16,633 nucleotides of DNA from JAPLSN01 sp964482955 (GTDB lineage Bacteria; Spirochaetota; Spirochaetia; Treponematales; UBA12059), in assembly GCA_964482955.1 (NCBI GenBank), contig CAYZZW010000068.1, positions 1-16,633 of the forward strand, read 5' to 3'. Positions 1 through 6,468 of this stretch are shown here, piece by piece (positions within the stretch are counted from its first letter, which is position 1; every line of letters starts with the position of its first letter). The position numbers and the translations under genes are program-made. Below the pieces are notes generated by a model. The model had not been told where the DNA came from. It saw nothing but the letters and a program-made list of their open reading frames with translations, and did no database searches.

Positions 1-595
1 CGAGGCGCCCGGCCATGTCCACGGAGATCTTCACGGCCTCGCCCCTCGAATCGACGTAGCGGTGCACGGGCATGTTGTACCAGTCGTTCTCCGGATACGA
101 CTCCTGCTGGAAACCGTCCGCGTTCAGGTATTGCCGGAAATAGCCCTGCCGATAGAGGAGCCCCACGCCGACGAGCGGCAGCCCGAGGTCGGAACTCGTC
201 TTCATGTGGTCGCCCGACAGGATGCCGAGTCCCCCCGAGTAGGTGGGCAGCGACACGTCCATCCCGTATTCCATGGAGAAGTAGGCGACCATCTTTTCGT
301 AGTCGCCCTTGTACCAGGTTTCGCCGTTCCGATAGCGCTCGAACTTCGCGTAGACCTCGGTGAGCGCCGCCAGGTACGAATCGTCCTGCGCGAGCTCTTC
401 GTAGCGCGCCTGCGACACCATGCCGAGCATCTTCGCGGGATTCTGCTCGCTCTTGAGCCAGATGTCGAAGTCGAGCCGGATGAACAGCATGATGGCGTCG
501 AAATTCCACGACAGCCACAGATTGTGCGCGATCTCCTCGAGCGGCGCGAGCGCGGCCGGAATCTTGGGCTTTACGGTGTGGGTGATGATCTTCAT
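1..595 (-). CDS. glgP: Alpha-glucan (glycogen/maltodextrin) phosphorylase, N-terminal part
   Basis: This is the N-terminal 198 codons of a GT35 alpha-glucan phosphorylase; the rest lies outside the window. The enzyme releases glucose-1-phosphate from glycogen or maltodextrin in the cytoplasm. Residues 1-100 resemble the DUF3417 lead domain seen on many bacterial phosphorylases, with NLWLSWNFDA near residues 25-34. Next come the family hallmarks: AYFSMEYG (about 104-111), LPTYSGGLGILSGDH (about 116-130), SDLGLPLVGVGLLYRQGYFRQ (about 135-155) and YPENDWYNMPV (about 167-177). The PLP-binding lysine region is beyond the edge. The ATG at 593-595 is supported by an AAAGGTGG ribosome site about 5 nt upstream. 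The gene diverges from a TetR-family gene across 272 bp containing two palindromes. The family is certain; substrate preference between glycogen and maltodextrin is not visible. Confidence 0.95.
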   Translation of the reverse strand, partial: MKIITHTVKPKIPAALAPLEEIAHNLWLSWNFDAIMLFIRLDFDIWLKSEQNPAKMLGMVSQARYEELAQDDSYLAALTEVYAKFERYRNGETWYKGDYEKMVAYFSMEYGMDVSLPTYSGGLGILSGDHMKTSSDLGLPLVGVGLLYRQGYFRQYLNADGFQQESYPENDWYNMPVHRYVDSRGEAVKISVDMAGRL

Positions 596-742
596 GGATG
601 CCACCTTTCGGGCGATGAACGCGAGGCGAATCGGCCGCCGGCGTTCGGCGCACGTTTTCGGATAGTGATGTCCCGAGCGCCGGGTTCTCGACTTCGAACC
701 GGCACCCGATAAGCTTAAAGAATGCACGAAAGTGGCGCAATG

Positions 743-756
743 GTAAACCGGTTTAC
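743..756. promoter_or_regulatory. 14-bp perfect palindrome, LacI-type operator candidate
   Basis: GTAAACCGGTTTAC is a perfect palindrome with a central CG, the layout typical of LacI/GalR-family operators. Partly matching outer arms (GCGCAA at 735-740 and TTGCAC at 759-764) extend the symmetry. It lies about 150 bp upstream of the phosphorylase start, where a carbohydrate-responsive repressor would fit. I could not place a convincing -10 for the phosphorylase promoter. The regulator assignment is inference; the TetR protein encoded next door could also bind here. Confidence 0.45.
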
Positions 757-823
757 TTTTGCACATGCCCCTTACCTTTTGGCATTCATCCACTTATCCA
801 ATCCTCTGTCCCCGAAAATCTAC

Positions 824-852
824 TTGACAGGAGTTGTTACCAGCGGTAATTT
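824..852 (+). promoter_or_regulatory. Probable promoter of the TetR-family operon
   Basis: TTGACA (824-829) is a perfect -35. A weak -10, TAATTT (847-852), follows after 17 bp. The -10 is buried in the 33-bp operator palindrome, as expected for an autorepressed gene. Transcription would start near 859, leaving under 10 nt before the ATG at 868. Confidence 0.55.
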
Positions 853-866
853 ACCACTGGTAACAA
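834..866. promoter_or_regulatory. 33-bp near-perfect palindrome, probable TetR autoregulatory operator
   Basis: Two 16-bp arms (834-849 and 851-866) around a central T match at 15 of 16 positions. The palindrome can also be read as two 13-bp palindromes in tandem, TTACCAGCGGTAA (837-849) and TTACCACTGGTAA (851-863), with a 14-bp period. That suits a pair of TetR-family dimers on overlapping sites. It overlaps the -10 region and ends one base before the regulator's ATG. Confidence 0.8.
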
Positions 867-867
867 T

Positions 868-1443
868 ATGCATGATACGATGCTGGAAACGATTACGACC
901 GTCGCGCTCAGACAGGTCGAAGGACACAAGGGCCTCCGGGGTCTGTCCCTCCGGGCTATCGCCCGCGACGCGGGATGTTCCCACGTCAATCTCTACCATT
1001 ACATAGCTTCGCTCGACGCGTTGACCTGGCTGGTCTACGAACGCGCCCTGATCCTGTTCAAGGACGCGTGCGATACCCGCATCCGCGAACGGCCGGCGGG
1101 CGAATCGACGCTCCGGGCGTACGCGGCCGGGATGCTCGACTTCGCGGTCGAGCACGAAGGCCTCTACCGCATCCTCTGGTTCGAAAAGCTCAAGGGCGAT
1201 CCTCCCGCTGAGACGCGCTCGCTCATCGCATCAATTTCGGGCGCGTACGCGTCCCTCGGGATTGCGGCGCTTTCGGAATTCGGCTGCCGCTCCGATCTGC
1301 CGTCCAAGGCGGAGATCTACTTTTCGTTCCTGCACGGACGCATCGCCTTCCTCCTCAATGGACGCCACTTCGCGCCTCTTTCCTCCGAGATCGAAAGCAC
1401 GCTCGGTCTGGCCGATCGCCTGGCCGAGTCGTTCAAGGACTGA
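868..1443 (+). CDS. TetR/AcrR-family transcriptional regulator
   Basis: A 191-residue protein of normal TetR-family length. The N-terminal helix-turn-helix covers about residues 18-55: GLRGLSLRAIARDAGCSHVNLYHY matches the family pattern of a conserved A, G and an aromatic-rich recognition helix. The rest is an alpha-helical ligand/dimer domain with no recognisable ligand signature. The ATG at 868 follows the operator directly and has no Shine-Dalgarno; an in-frame ATG at 880 is an alternative. Whichever is used, the mRNA would be nearly leaderless. It probably represses itself and the two genes behind it, an FMN-binding lipoprotein 33 bp downstream and an exported protein. The ligand is unknown. 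Confidence 0.92.
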   Translation: MHDTMLETITTVALRQVEGHKGLRGLSLRAIARDAGCSHVNLYHYIASLDALTWLVYERALILFKDACDTRIRERPAGESTLRAYAAGMLDFAVEHEGLYRILWFEKLKGDPPAETRSLIASISGAYASLGIAALSEFGCRSDLPSKAEIYFSFLHGRIAFLLNGRHFAPLSSEIESTLGLADRLAESFKD

Positions 1444-1476
1444 CCCAGCCCGTTTGATCGGGTAAAGGAGCGTTCA

Positions 1477-1854
1477 ATGAAACGGAAACCCATCGGAAAC
1501 GTCCTGGCTCTTTTCATCGTGGCGATGTCGGCCGCTTCCGTCCTGACGTCCTGCGTGACCAAGGACATCGTGGTCCGGACGCCCGATCTCTCGACCGTCG
1601 TCGACGGGGAATACCGCGGCTTTTTCGACGGAGGCATCGTCAAGGCGGAAGTCTCGGTCTCGATATCCGCAGGGCGAATCGCGTCGGTGCGAATCCTTCG
1701 CCATGACTGCGGCCGCGGCAAGCCGGCCGAAGTCATCGTCGATTCCGTCGTGGCCGCGCAGAGCCTCGAGGTCGACGTGATATCGGGCGCGAGCTATTCG
1801 AGCAAGGTCATCCTCAAGGCGATCGAGGTCGCGCTCTCTCCCGGGGGGCGATGA
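1477..1854 (+). CDS. FMN-binding-domain lipoprotein
   Basis: A 125-residue exported lipoprotein. Residues 1-25 form a signal peptide with a lipobox LTSC, so the lipidated residue would be Cys26. Residues about 42-120 match the FMN_bind domain found in RnfG, NqrC and small flavin carriers: DGEYRGFFDGGIVKAEVSV, then DVISGASYSS at residues 100-109. In the family the motif Dxx(S/T)GAT carries covalent FMN on the Thr, attached by ApbE; here the acceptor position is Ser106. AAAGGAG at 1464-1470 sets the start 6 nt downstream. It follows the TetR gene by 33 bp and its stop overlaps the start of the next gene (ATGATGA), so the three are likely cotranscribed. A periplasmic or surface electron-transfer role is inferred. 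No reductase or ApbE is in the window. Confidence 0.85.
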   Translation: MKRKPIGNVLALFIVAMSAASVLTSCVTKDIVVRTPDLSTVVDGEYRGFFDGGIVKAEVSVSISAGRIASVRILRHDCGRGKPAEVIVDSVVAAQSLEVDVISGASYSSKVILKAIEVALSPGGR

Positions 1855-2432
1855 TGAACGCGCGCGCCGCGGCGTTCGGCGCCCTGCTCGTCGCGCTGTT
1901 CGCCGGATCGCTTTTCCCCGCCCATGCCGACGACGCCGCGCCGCCGGACACGCGGACCGGGCGACTCTCCCTCGAGACGAGCTTGTCCTTCCCGGCGGCG
2001 GCGCGGATTTACTTGGCGCAAGCGGCGTGGCGTTTCGACGATCGCAACGAAGGCATCGTCGGCTTCTGTTACCAGAACTGGAGCGGCATGGGCACCCTCG
2101 ACGGGGAAGCCCACGCGGACACGCTCATTCTCGGATACCGCTTTTACGCGTGGGACGGCCTCCACCTCGAACTCGAACTCTTCCCCGCGTGGAACGCATT
2201 CGTCTCCGGCGTCGACGGCAAGACGTACGAAGGCTTCGAAACCTGGATCGAGTATCGCGTCGGGTGGAAGGCGCGTTTCGAAGTGGGTGGCCGAGCGTGC
2301 TACCTCCTGATCCAACCCGGTATCGGCCACGCCCTCTACCTTCAGAACATCTGGCCGGGACTGAACAAGGATTCCTACTGGCTCGATTCACTCATGTTCA
2401 TTCCAGAGCTTTGCGTGGGCATTTCCCTCTGA
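1851..2432 (+). CDS. Exported protein of unknown function, coupled to the FMN lipoprotein
   Basis: I do not recognise this 193-residue protein. Residues 1-26 are a clear signal peptide (hydrophobic core AAAFGALLVALFAGSLF, then PAHA-DD, probably cut by signal peptidase I). The mature part is rich in aromatic and alternating polar/hydrophobic stretches, for example HADTLILGYRFYAWDGLHLELELFPAW and FETWIEYRVGWKARFEVGGRACYLL. This suggests beta strands and possibly a small outer-membrane barrel. Two starts are possible, ATG at 1851 or at 1854; the first overlaps the upstream stop. A GGGGGGCG stretch lies just before. The overlap implies translational coupling to the FMN-binding lipoprotein and a shared pathway. 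It ends 22 bp from the convergent GyrI-like gene. Confidence 0.8.
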   Translation: MMNARAAAFGALLVALFAGSLFPAHADDAAPPDTRTGRLSLETSLSFPAAARIYLAQAAWRFDDRNEGIVGFCYQNWSGMGTLDGEAHADTLILGYRFYAWDGLHLELELFPAWNAFVSGVDGKTYEGFETWIEYRVGWKARFEVGGRACYLLIQPGIGHALYLQNIWPGLNKDSYWLDSLMFIPELCVGISL

Positions 2433-2450
2433 GCGTTTCGATACGAACGC
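2433..2450. terminator. Small hairpin between convergent genes
   Basis: GCGTT(T)CG, loop ATA, CGAACGC forms a 7-bp stem with one bulge between the two convergent stop codons. There is no T-tract on either side, so it is at best a weak bidirectional terminator. Confidence 0.25.
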
Positions 2451-2454
2451 CCCT

Positions 2455-3060
2455 TCACGCTACCGGTTGCCGGATCACGGTCTTCATCTTCTCCGGCGCG
2501 ACGCGACGCGGATCGCTCAGGTATATTTCACGGTGCTTTCCCGACAACGTCGCGCCGTTCGATTCGATGAACGCGTGAAGCCGGGCGATGGTAGGGGCTT
2601 CGGTGGCGTAGGGGCCGACGTGCATGACGTGGGCCGCGCGGTGCGCCGGCGTCTCGATGAAGCGCACGCGTTCGGCGGCCCGCCCCGGTTTTTTCCGGGC
2701 GGCCGCCGCGATGGCCTCGAGCGCGGCGATTTCCGTGACCGCGTCAGGCTGAACGATGTACAGCGTCCACAGCCATTCGTCCCGCTTGCCGAGGGAAAAG
2801 GCCGCCATGTCCTCCGCGCGCCAGTCTCCTTCGAGGGGCAGGACCGCCCAGTCGAAAAGTCCCGCCTTCTTCATCGCGAACTTGAGCGTGTACGCGGCGG
2901 CGTACAGCGCGCCGCACGCCTCCTGGAATTCCGTGCCCCCGTTCGGATCGCCCGAGCCGTCGATCGCGAACGCCTTGAAGCGCGGCACGTCGACGAAGGC
3001 GGGTTCGGTTTTCGGCGCATACAGGAAATTGTACATCTTTCGCAGATCGAGCTTGTCCAT
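2455..3060 (-). CDS. Stand-alone GyrI-like small-molecule-binding protein
   Basis: A 201-residue cytoplasmic protein of the GyrI-like superfamily, in the longer subgroup that begins DLRKMYNFLYAPKTEPAFVDVPRFKAFAIDGSGDPN and continues with EFQEACGALYAAAYTLKF. The C-terminal half repeats the GyrI pattern, with RFIETPAHRAAHVMHVGPY resembling the ligand-pocket strand of this fold. GyrI-like domains bind hydrophobic or cationic small molecules, and some stand-alone members are reported to hydrolyse cyclopropanoid DNA-alkylating drugs. Whether this one is a binder or a hydrolase cannot be told. The start is fixed by a strong AAGGAGG site (3066-3072). It lies 18 bp behind the BtrH-like lipoprotein gene on the same strand. 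The upstream AraC regulator carries the same type of ligand domain, so a shared ligand is plausible. Confidence 0.9.
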   Translation of the reverse strand: MDKLDLRKMYNFLYAPKTEPAFVDVPRFKAFAIDGSGDPNGGTEFQEACGALYAAAYTLKFAMKKAGLFDWAVLPLEGDWRAEDMAAFSLGKRDEWLWTLYIVQPDAVTEIAALEAIAAAARKKPGRAAERVRFIETPAHRAAHVMHVGPYATEAPTIARLHAFIESNGATLSGKHREIYLSDPRRVAPEKMKTVIRQPVA

Positions 3061-3078
3061 GATGTCCTCCTTTTTTCC

Positions 3079-4251
3079 TTACCGTCGCTTCATGTCGCCC
3101 ACGGCGGCTTCGAGCGCCGCGAGCAGTTCCCGTTCCGCCGTCACGACCGTTTCCGCCGTCGTCGCGGTCTTCGACGCCACGGCGGCGCGATTCGCGTCGT
3201 CGTTCTTCTCCTTCAGCGTAATGGCCGCGCCGTCGAATTCCCGGGCGAGCCCGCTCCACGCCGCGGCCGCCTTGTCCGCGGCGCGCACCGCCGTCCGCAG
3301 GGGATCGGCGAAGGCGGAGTTCCCGACCGACGCCGCGTCGTCTATCGACGCCGTGTCGTCTATCGACGCCGCGTCGAGGAAATCCCGCCAGAACTTCCGG
3401 AAGAGCGATCCGCCCGTGCCGTTCGTCTCGATCGTCGCCGCCATGTAGGCGTACGCCGCCGGCAACGCGAAACGGTTCACGTCCTTCCCGATGTCGCGCA
3501 ACGCGTCCGGAAACGCCTCGAGCGCAACGAGCGCCGAGGCGCCTCCGTCCTCGAAGCCCGATTCTCGGTAGTTCCGCACCACGCCTTCGATCGAAGCGAA
3601 CGTCGCGGCTTTCCGGTCGAAACTCCAGCCCGCGGGAGCCTTTTCGAGCGCGACGTACTCGCCGCGCGGCGGCCAGGATTTCGTCGCCGAAAAGCGCGCC
3701 TTTTCGAGGTCTGCGAGCTTGATCGCCTGCAAGCCTTCGTTCCCGGTGTCCGACACCCACGCCATGCCTTCGTCGAAATCGATCTTAAAGAGGCACACGT
3801 AATGCCAGCCGAAACTCATGTACGACGGCCCGTACTTCCCGCCGTACAAGTACGGCAGCCAGCGCATGTCGACGCGAAGCGGTACGGGTATCCCGTTCCG
3901 CAGGAGTTCCGCGATGCCCGCCCAGCGATCCTCGCCCTTCGCGGGCACGACGACGCGGTAGTCGATCCCCACGGTTTCGAACAGGCGCTCGCGCAGGTCG
4001 GCCGAACGGCCGCCGATGAAAGGAAAGCCCTGCCGGAGGTAGACGAAGGACGGTGCCGATCCAAACCCGACGATTTCCGCTTCCGTGAACCGGTACCCGA
4101 GCGCGGCCAGCGCGTTCATGAGCGCCGAGCTTTCGCAATGCCCGCCCTTGAGGATTTCCGGCTCATCGATGCCGACGGCTCCGTGTATCTTCCCGTTCGC
4201 GCAGCCGGCAAGGGCGGCGACGACTCCCGTGATCGCCATAAAACGTTTCAT
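3079..4251 (-). CDS. Lipoprotein with BtrH-N-like cysteine hydrolase/acyltransferase domain
   Basis: A 390-residue protein whose N-terminus is a lipoprotein signal (lipobox LAGC, lipidated Cys17). Residues about 35-200 match the BtrH N-terminal domain, a papain-like fold: GGHCESSALMNALAALGYRFTEAEIVGFG places the nucleophile at Cys39. WHYVCLFKIDFDEGMAWVSDTG supplies His150 and Asp168 as the expected triad partners. BtrH itself transfers an acyl side chain to an aminoglycoside. Most relatives I recall are cytoplasmic, so an exported, anchored version is unusual. The C-terminal 190 residues are Ala-rich and helical and resemble no domain I know. I chose the ATG at 4249-4251 because GAGGAGG lies 6 nt upstream; the ATG at 4255-4257 abuts that site too closely. 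An 18-bp tandem repeat at 3328-3376 encodes DDAASI-type repeats. Confidence 0.8.
   Translation of the reverse strand: MKRFMAITGVVAALAGCANGKIHGAVGIDEPEILKGGHCESSALMNALAALGYRFTEAEIVGFGSAPSFVYLRQGFPFIGGRSADLRERLFETVGIDYRVVVPAKGEDRWAGIAELLRNGIPVPLRVDMRWLPYLYGGKYGPSYMSFGWHYVCLFKIDFDEGMAWVSDTGNEGLQAIKLADLEKARFSATKSWPPRGEYVALEKAPAGWSFDRKAATFASIEGVVRNYRESGFEDGGASALVALEAFPDALRDIGKDVNRFALPAAYAYMAATIETNGTGGSLFRKFWRDFLDAASIDDTASIDDAASVGNSAFADPLRTAVRAADKAAAAWSGLAREFDGAAITLKEKNDDANRAAVASKTATTAETVVTAERELLAALEAAVGDMKRR
3328..3376. repeat. 18-bp in-frame tandem repeat (about 2.7 copies)
   Basis: Two 18-bp units, CGACGCCGCGTCGTCTAT and the same with one C-to-T change, plus a 13-bp partial third unit. They lie inside the BtrH-like lipoprotein gene and encode the repeated AASIDD/TASIDD segment at about residues 290-305. 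The length is a multiple of three, so copy changes keep the frame. This is probably a hinge grown by replication slippage. Confidence 0.85.
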
Positions 4252-4264
4252 GCGCATCCTCCTC

Positions 4265-4287
4265 GGAACGGAATCGTCGTCCGTTCC
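4265..4287 (-). promoter_or_regulatory. Perfect inverted repeat abutting the ribosome site of the BtrH-like gene
   Basis: GGAACGGA (4265-4272) and TCCGTTCC (4280-4287) form a perfect 8-bp inverted repeat with a 7-nt centre. On the minus strand it ends directly before GAGGAGG. It could be a DNA operator, for example for the AraC-type regulator upstream, or an mRNA hairpin governing access to the ribosome site. A TATCCT sequence about 20 bp further upstream could be a -10; I found no good -35. Confidence 0.5.
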
Positions 4288-4327
4288 TTTACATCGAGGA
4301 TAGCCACGATGCCCTTCCAGGGCTTTC

Positions 4328-4346
4328 CGCCGCTTGCGGCGTTTTT
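4328..4346 (+). terminator. Intrinsic-terminator-like hairpin, plus strand, with no plus-strand gene upstream
   Basis: CGCCG, tetraloop CTTG, CGGCG, then TTTTT (4342-4346). The layout fits rho-independent termination on the plus strand, yet all genes here run on the minus strand. It may end antisense transcription, or be chance. Confidence 0.35.
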
Positions 4347-4392
4347 AGCGATTCTTGCTGCGCGCTCCGTCCGCGGCGAAAATCATGCGCTT

Positions 4393-4412
4393 CCGGGCCG
4401 TCGATGGCCCGG
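4393..4412. terminator. Hairpin just after the AraC-type gene
   Basis: CCGGGCC and GGCCCGG form a perfect 7-bp stem with a 6-nt loop, 5 bp beyond the regulator's stop codon. There is no T-tract on the minus strand, so termination or mRNA 3'-end protection is only possible. Confidence 0.35.
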
Positions 4413-4417
4413 GTCTT

Positions 4418-5326
4418 TCAGAGTTCCTTCACCGGCACCGCGATGCGCTGGTCGAAGACGGGATCCCGGCCGCGCGTCGGCGGGGCAAGGTTGAACTCGA
4501 GGGCGGGCGCGTCGTCGGGTTCCATCCCGCTCGCTGGCAGGATGTCGCGGTAGAGAAAACGGTAGGCGACGGACAGGCGCGACTCCGGACCGGTGAAACG
4601 CACGGACAGGCAGAGCCGTTTCGGCACTTCGAGGATCGACACCGGCCCCGAGACGGGCGTCCCCGGCGGGACTTCGACGCACGCGGAGTAGCGGCACTTG
4701 TTCGCCGGGGTAATGTCGGGATTGTCCCACGGCAGCCCGGCCATGAGCGGATCGCGGCCGTCTGGCCGTTCGAGCTTCGACGCCCACGCCATGAGCTTCC
4801 CCCACACCATGCCGATGCCGGGGCCGTAACCGCCCGTGTGCATGATCTGCGCGAACGTGAACGGCCCGAGCGGCTTCACGTCGACGCTCTCCCGGAGCGC
4901 GCGCTCGAGCTCCGGCGGAAGCGTTTCCGTTTCGCGGCGGGCAAGGCCGCGGGGCGGCGCGTAGAACCCCGTCGAAAGGACGGCCGCCCGATATCGTTTC
5001 GGGGACACGCCGTACGCGGCCGAGAAATCGCGCGAAAAGGCGGAGGACGTGGAAAAGCCGCACTCGCGGGCGACGTCCGTCAGGGACAGGCTCGGTTGCG
5101 TGCCGACGAGATTCGCGGCGCGCTCGAGCCGGAGGCGCTTCACGTACTCTGCGGGCGTCTCGCCGACCAACGCCGTGAACACGCGGTGGAAGTGGTATTT
5201 CGAAAAGCACGCCGCGTCCGCCAGGTCTTCGAGCCTGAGTTCGTCCGCAAGGCGATCCCGTACGAACGAAAGACAGCGGTCGATGCGCTCACGATATGCG
5301 GTAACCGATGCCGAGCCGTTCAACAT
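4418..5326 (-). CDS. AraC-family regulator with GyrI-like effector domain
   Basis: A 302-residue regulator. Residues about 8-110 carry two AraC-type helix-turn-helix motifs: LRLEDLADAACFSKYHFHRVFTALVGETPAEYVKRLRLERA, then SLTDVARECGFSTSSAFSRDFSAAYGVSPKRYR. Residues about 145-300 form a GyrI-like/AraC effector-binding domain (VDVKPLGPFTFAQIMHTGGYG...), the architecture of Rob, TipA-type and SbmC-linked drug sensors. It therefore probably activates target genes when a small hydrophobic molecule binds. The obvious targets are the two genes that follow on the same strand, the BtrH-like lipoprotein after 166 bp and the GyrI-like protein. I chose ATG 5324-5326 over a GTG 21 bp upstream because a TATACT -10 sits exactly 6 nt before it. 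There is no normal Shine-Dalgarno. Confidence 0.92.
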   Translation of the reverse strand: MLNGSASVTAYRERIDRCLSFVRDRLADELRLEDLADAACFSKYHFHRVFTALVGETPAEYVKRLRLERAANLVGTQPSLSLTDVARECGFSTSSAFSRDFSAAYGVSPKRYRAAVLSTGFYAPPRGLARRETETLPPELERALRESVDVKPLGPFTFAQIMHTGGYGPGIGMVWGKLMAWASKLERPDGRDPLMAGLPWDNPDITPANKCRYSACVEVPPGTPVSGPVSILEVPKRLCLSVRFTGPESRLSVAYRFLYRDILPASGMEPDDAPALEFNLAPPTRGRDPVFDQRIAVPVKEL

Positions 5327-5332
5327 GCCTTC

Positions 5333-5338
5333 AGTATA
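5333..5338 (-). promoter_or_regulatory. -10 element of the AraC-type gene (leaderless)
   Basis: TATACT on the minus strand lies 6 nt upstream of the chosen ATG, so transcription would begin at or next to the start codon. No clear -35 is visible. The divergent rlmN promoter begins 28 bp further away. Confidence 0.55.
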
Positions 5339-5365
5339 CGGTCTCACACCCCGTCTCGGCGAGCC

Positions 5366-5394
5366 TTGCCCGATCCCGTCGTCGCGGCTACACT
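5366..5394 (+). promoter_or_regulatory. rlmN promoter (leaderless)
   Basis: TTGCCC (5366-5371), a 17-bp spacer, and TACACT (5389-5394). The -10 ends 6 nt before the ATG at 5401, so the expected start site falls on the initiation codon. Confidence 0.7.
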
Positions 5395-5400
5395 CCGCGC

Positions 5401-6438
5401 ATGGACGCGCCCCTCGACTTGCTCGGCTTGACCTTCGGATCGTTCATCGAGGCGGCGGCGCTCCGTCGGGGGCAGATGCCCGCGCTCCGCGCGCTCTACG
5501 CGCGAGTCTTCCGCGACGGGATCCTCGATCCGGCCGACGGCTTCGACGCGGCGGCCGCGGAACGTCTCCGCGAACGCTTCCGCTTTTCCGTTCCCGCCAT
5601 CGCGGTCGGCGCCACCGAAACCGGCGAGTTCGGCGAGACGGCGAAAGCGATCGCGGCCGTCGAGGGCGGCGCGGTCGAGTGCGTCCGCATCCCATCGCCG
5701 AACGGGAGCTCGACGATCTGCGTGTCGTCCCAACTCGGCTGCGCGATGGACTGCGCCTTTTGCGAAACGGGGCGCGGCGGTCTCGTCCGCAGCCTGTCTG
5801 CCGCCGAGATCGTCGGACAAGTCGTCGCAGCGCGCGTACGTTTGGGTTGGGACTGCCGCAACATCGTCTTCATGGGCATGGGCGAACCTCTCGCCAACTT
5901 CGACGCCCTTTCCGGCGCGCTCCGCGTCCTCATGGATCCGAACGGACTCGCGTACGCGCAGGAACGGATCACCGTCTGCACGTCCGGCCTCGTCGAGGGC
6001 ATCGCCAAGCTCAAGACCCTCGGATTCAGGCGCATGAACCTGTCGATCAGCCTGAACGGCGTCGATGACGAAACCCGCTCGCGCCTCATGCCGCGCTCGG
6101 CGTCGCTCGACGAACTCGCGGAAGCGCTCGCCGCCTATCCGTCGCGACGCAACTTCGCCCTCGGCGTCAACTACTGCCTCATCCCCGGCGTGAACGACGC
6201 GGCCCGCGACCTCGACGGCATCGCCGCGTTCTGCCGCAAGGTCGGACGAGCGCTCGTCAACGTGATCCCCTACAATCCAGGGCGCGCGCCGCTGTCACGG
6301 GCACCGACGGAACAGGAGATCGCCGCCTTCGTCGCCGGACTCGCCGAACGCGGCGTCCACGTACGGCGCCGCCCGACGAAGGGCCGCTCAATCATGGCCG
6401 CGTGCGGCCAGCTCGGCGGACCCGACACGACAACCTGA
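5401..6438 (+). CDS. rlmN: RlmN/Cfr-family 23S rRNA (and tRNA) adenine-C2 methyltransferase
   Basis: A 345-residue radical-SAM enzyme that methylates C2 of A2503 in 23S rRNA, and in some bacteria A37 of tRNAs. The radical-SAM motif CxxxCxxC is at Cys114, Cys118 and Cys121 (GCAMDCAFC). The second conserved cysteine pattern TICVSSQ precedes it. GMGEPLANFD (about 159-168) is the SAM-binding GEP motif, and the methyl-carrying cysteine is Cys335 in IMAACGQL near the C-terminus. Both catalytic features are intact. RlmN is the likely member because it is the housekeeping enzyme; Cfr (C8 methylation, drug resistance) cannot be excluded on motifs alone. The ATG at 5401 has no Shine-Dalgarno but is placed 6 nt after a good -10. 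It diverges from the AraC-type gene. Confidence 0.93.
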   Translation: MDAPLDLLGLTFGSFIEAAALRRGQMPALRALYARVFRDGILDPADGFDAAAAERLRERFRFSVPAIAVGATETGEFGETAKAIAAVEGGAVECVRIPSPNGSSTICVSSQLGCAMDCAFCETGRGGLVRSLSAAEIVGQVVAARVRLGWDCRNIVFMGMGEPLANFDALSGALRVLMDPNGLAYAQERITVCTSGLVEGIAKLKTLGFRRMNLSISLNGVDDETRSRLMPRSASLDELAEALAAYPSRRNFALGVNYCLIPGVNDAARDLDGIAAFCRKVGRALVNVIPYNPGRAPLSRAPTEQEIAAFVAGLAERGVHVRRRPTKGRSIMAACGQLGGPDTTT

Positions 6439-6468
6439 TCACCGTCGGCCGCGTCGTTTTACGGCTGA

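Noticed and set aside
722..1006. 94-codon plus-strand frame overlapping the TetR gene start
   Set aside because: It runs through both palindromes and the promoter and overlaps the TetR coding region in another frame.
2467..4494. 675-codon plus-strand open frame
   Set aside because: It lies opposite the GyrI-like and BtrH-like genes, is extremely Arg-rich and has no recognisable domain; it is a high-GC antisense shadow.
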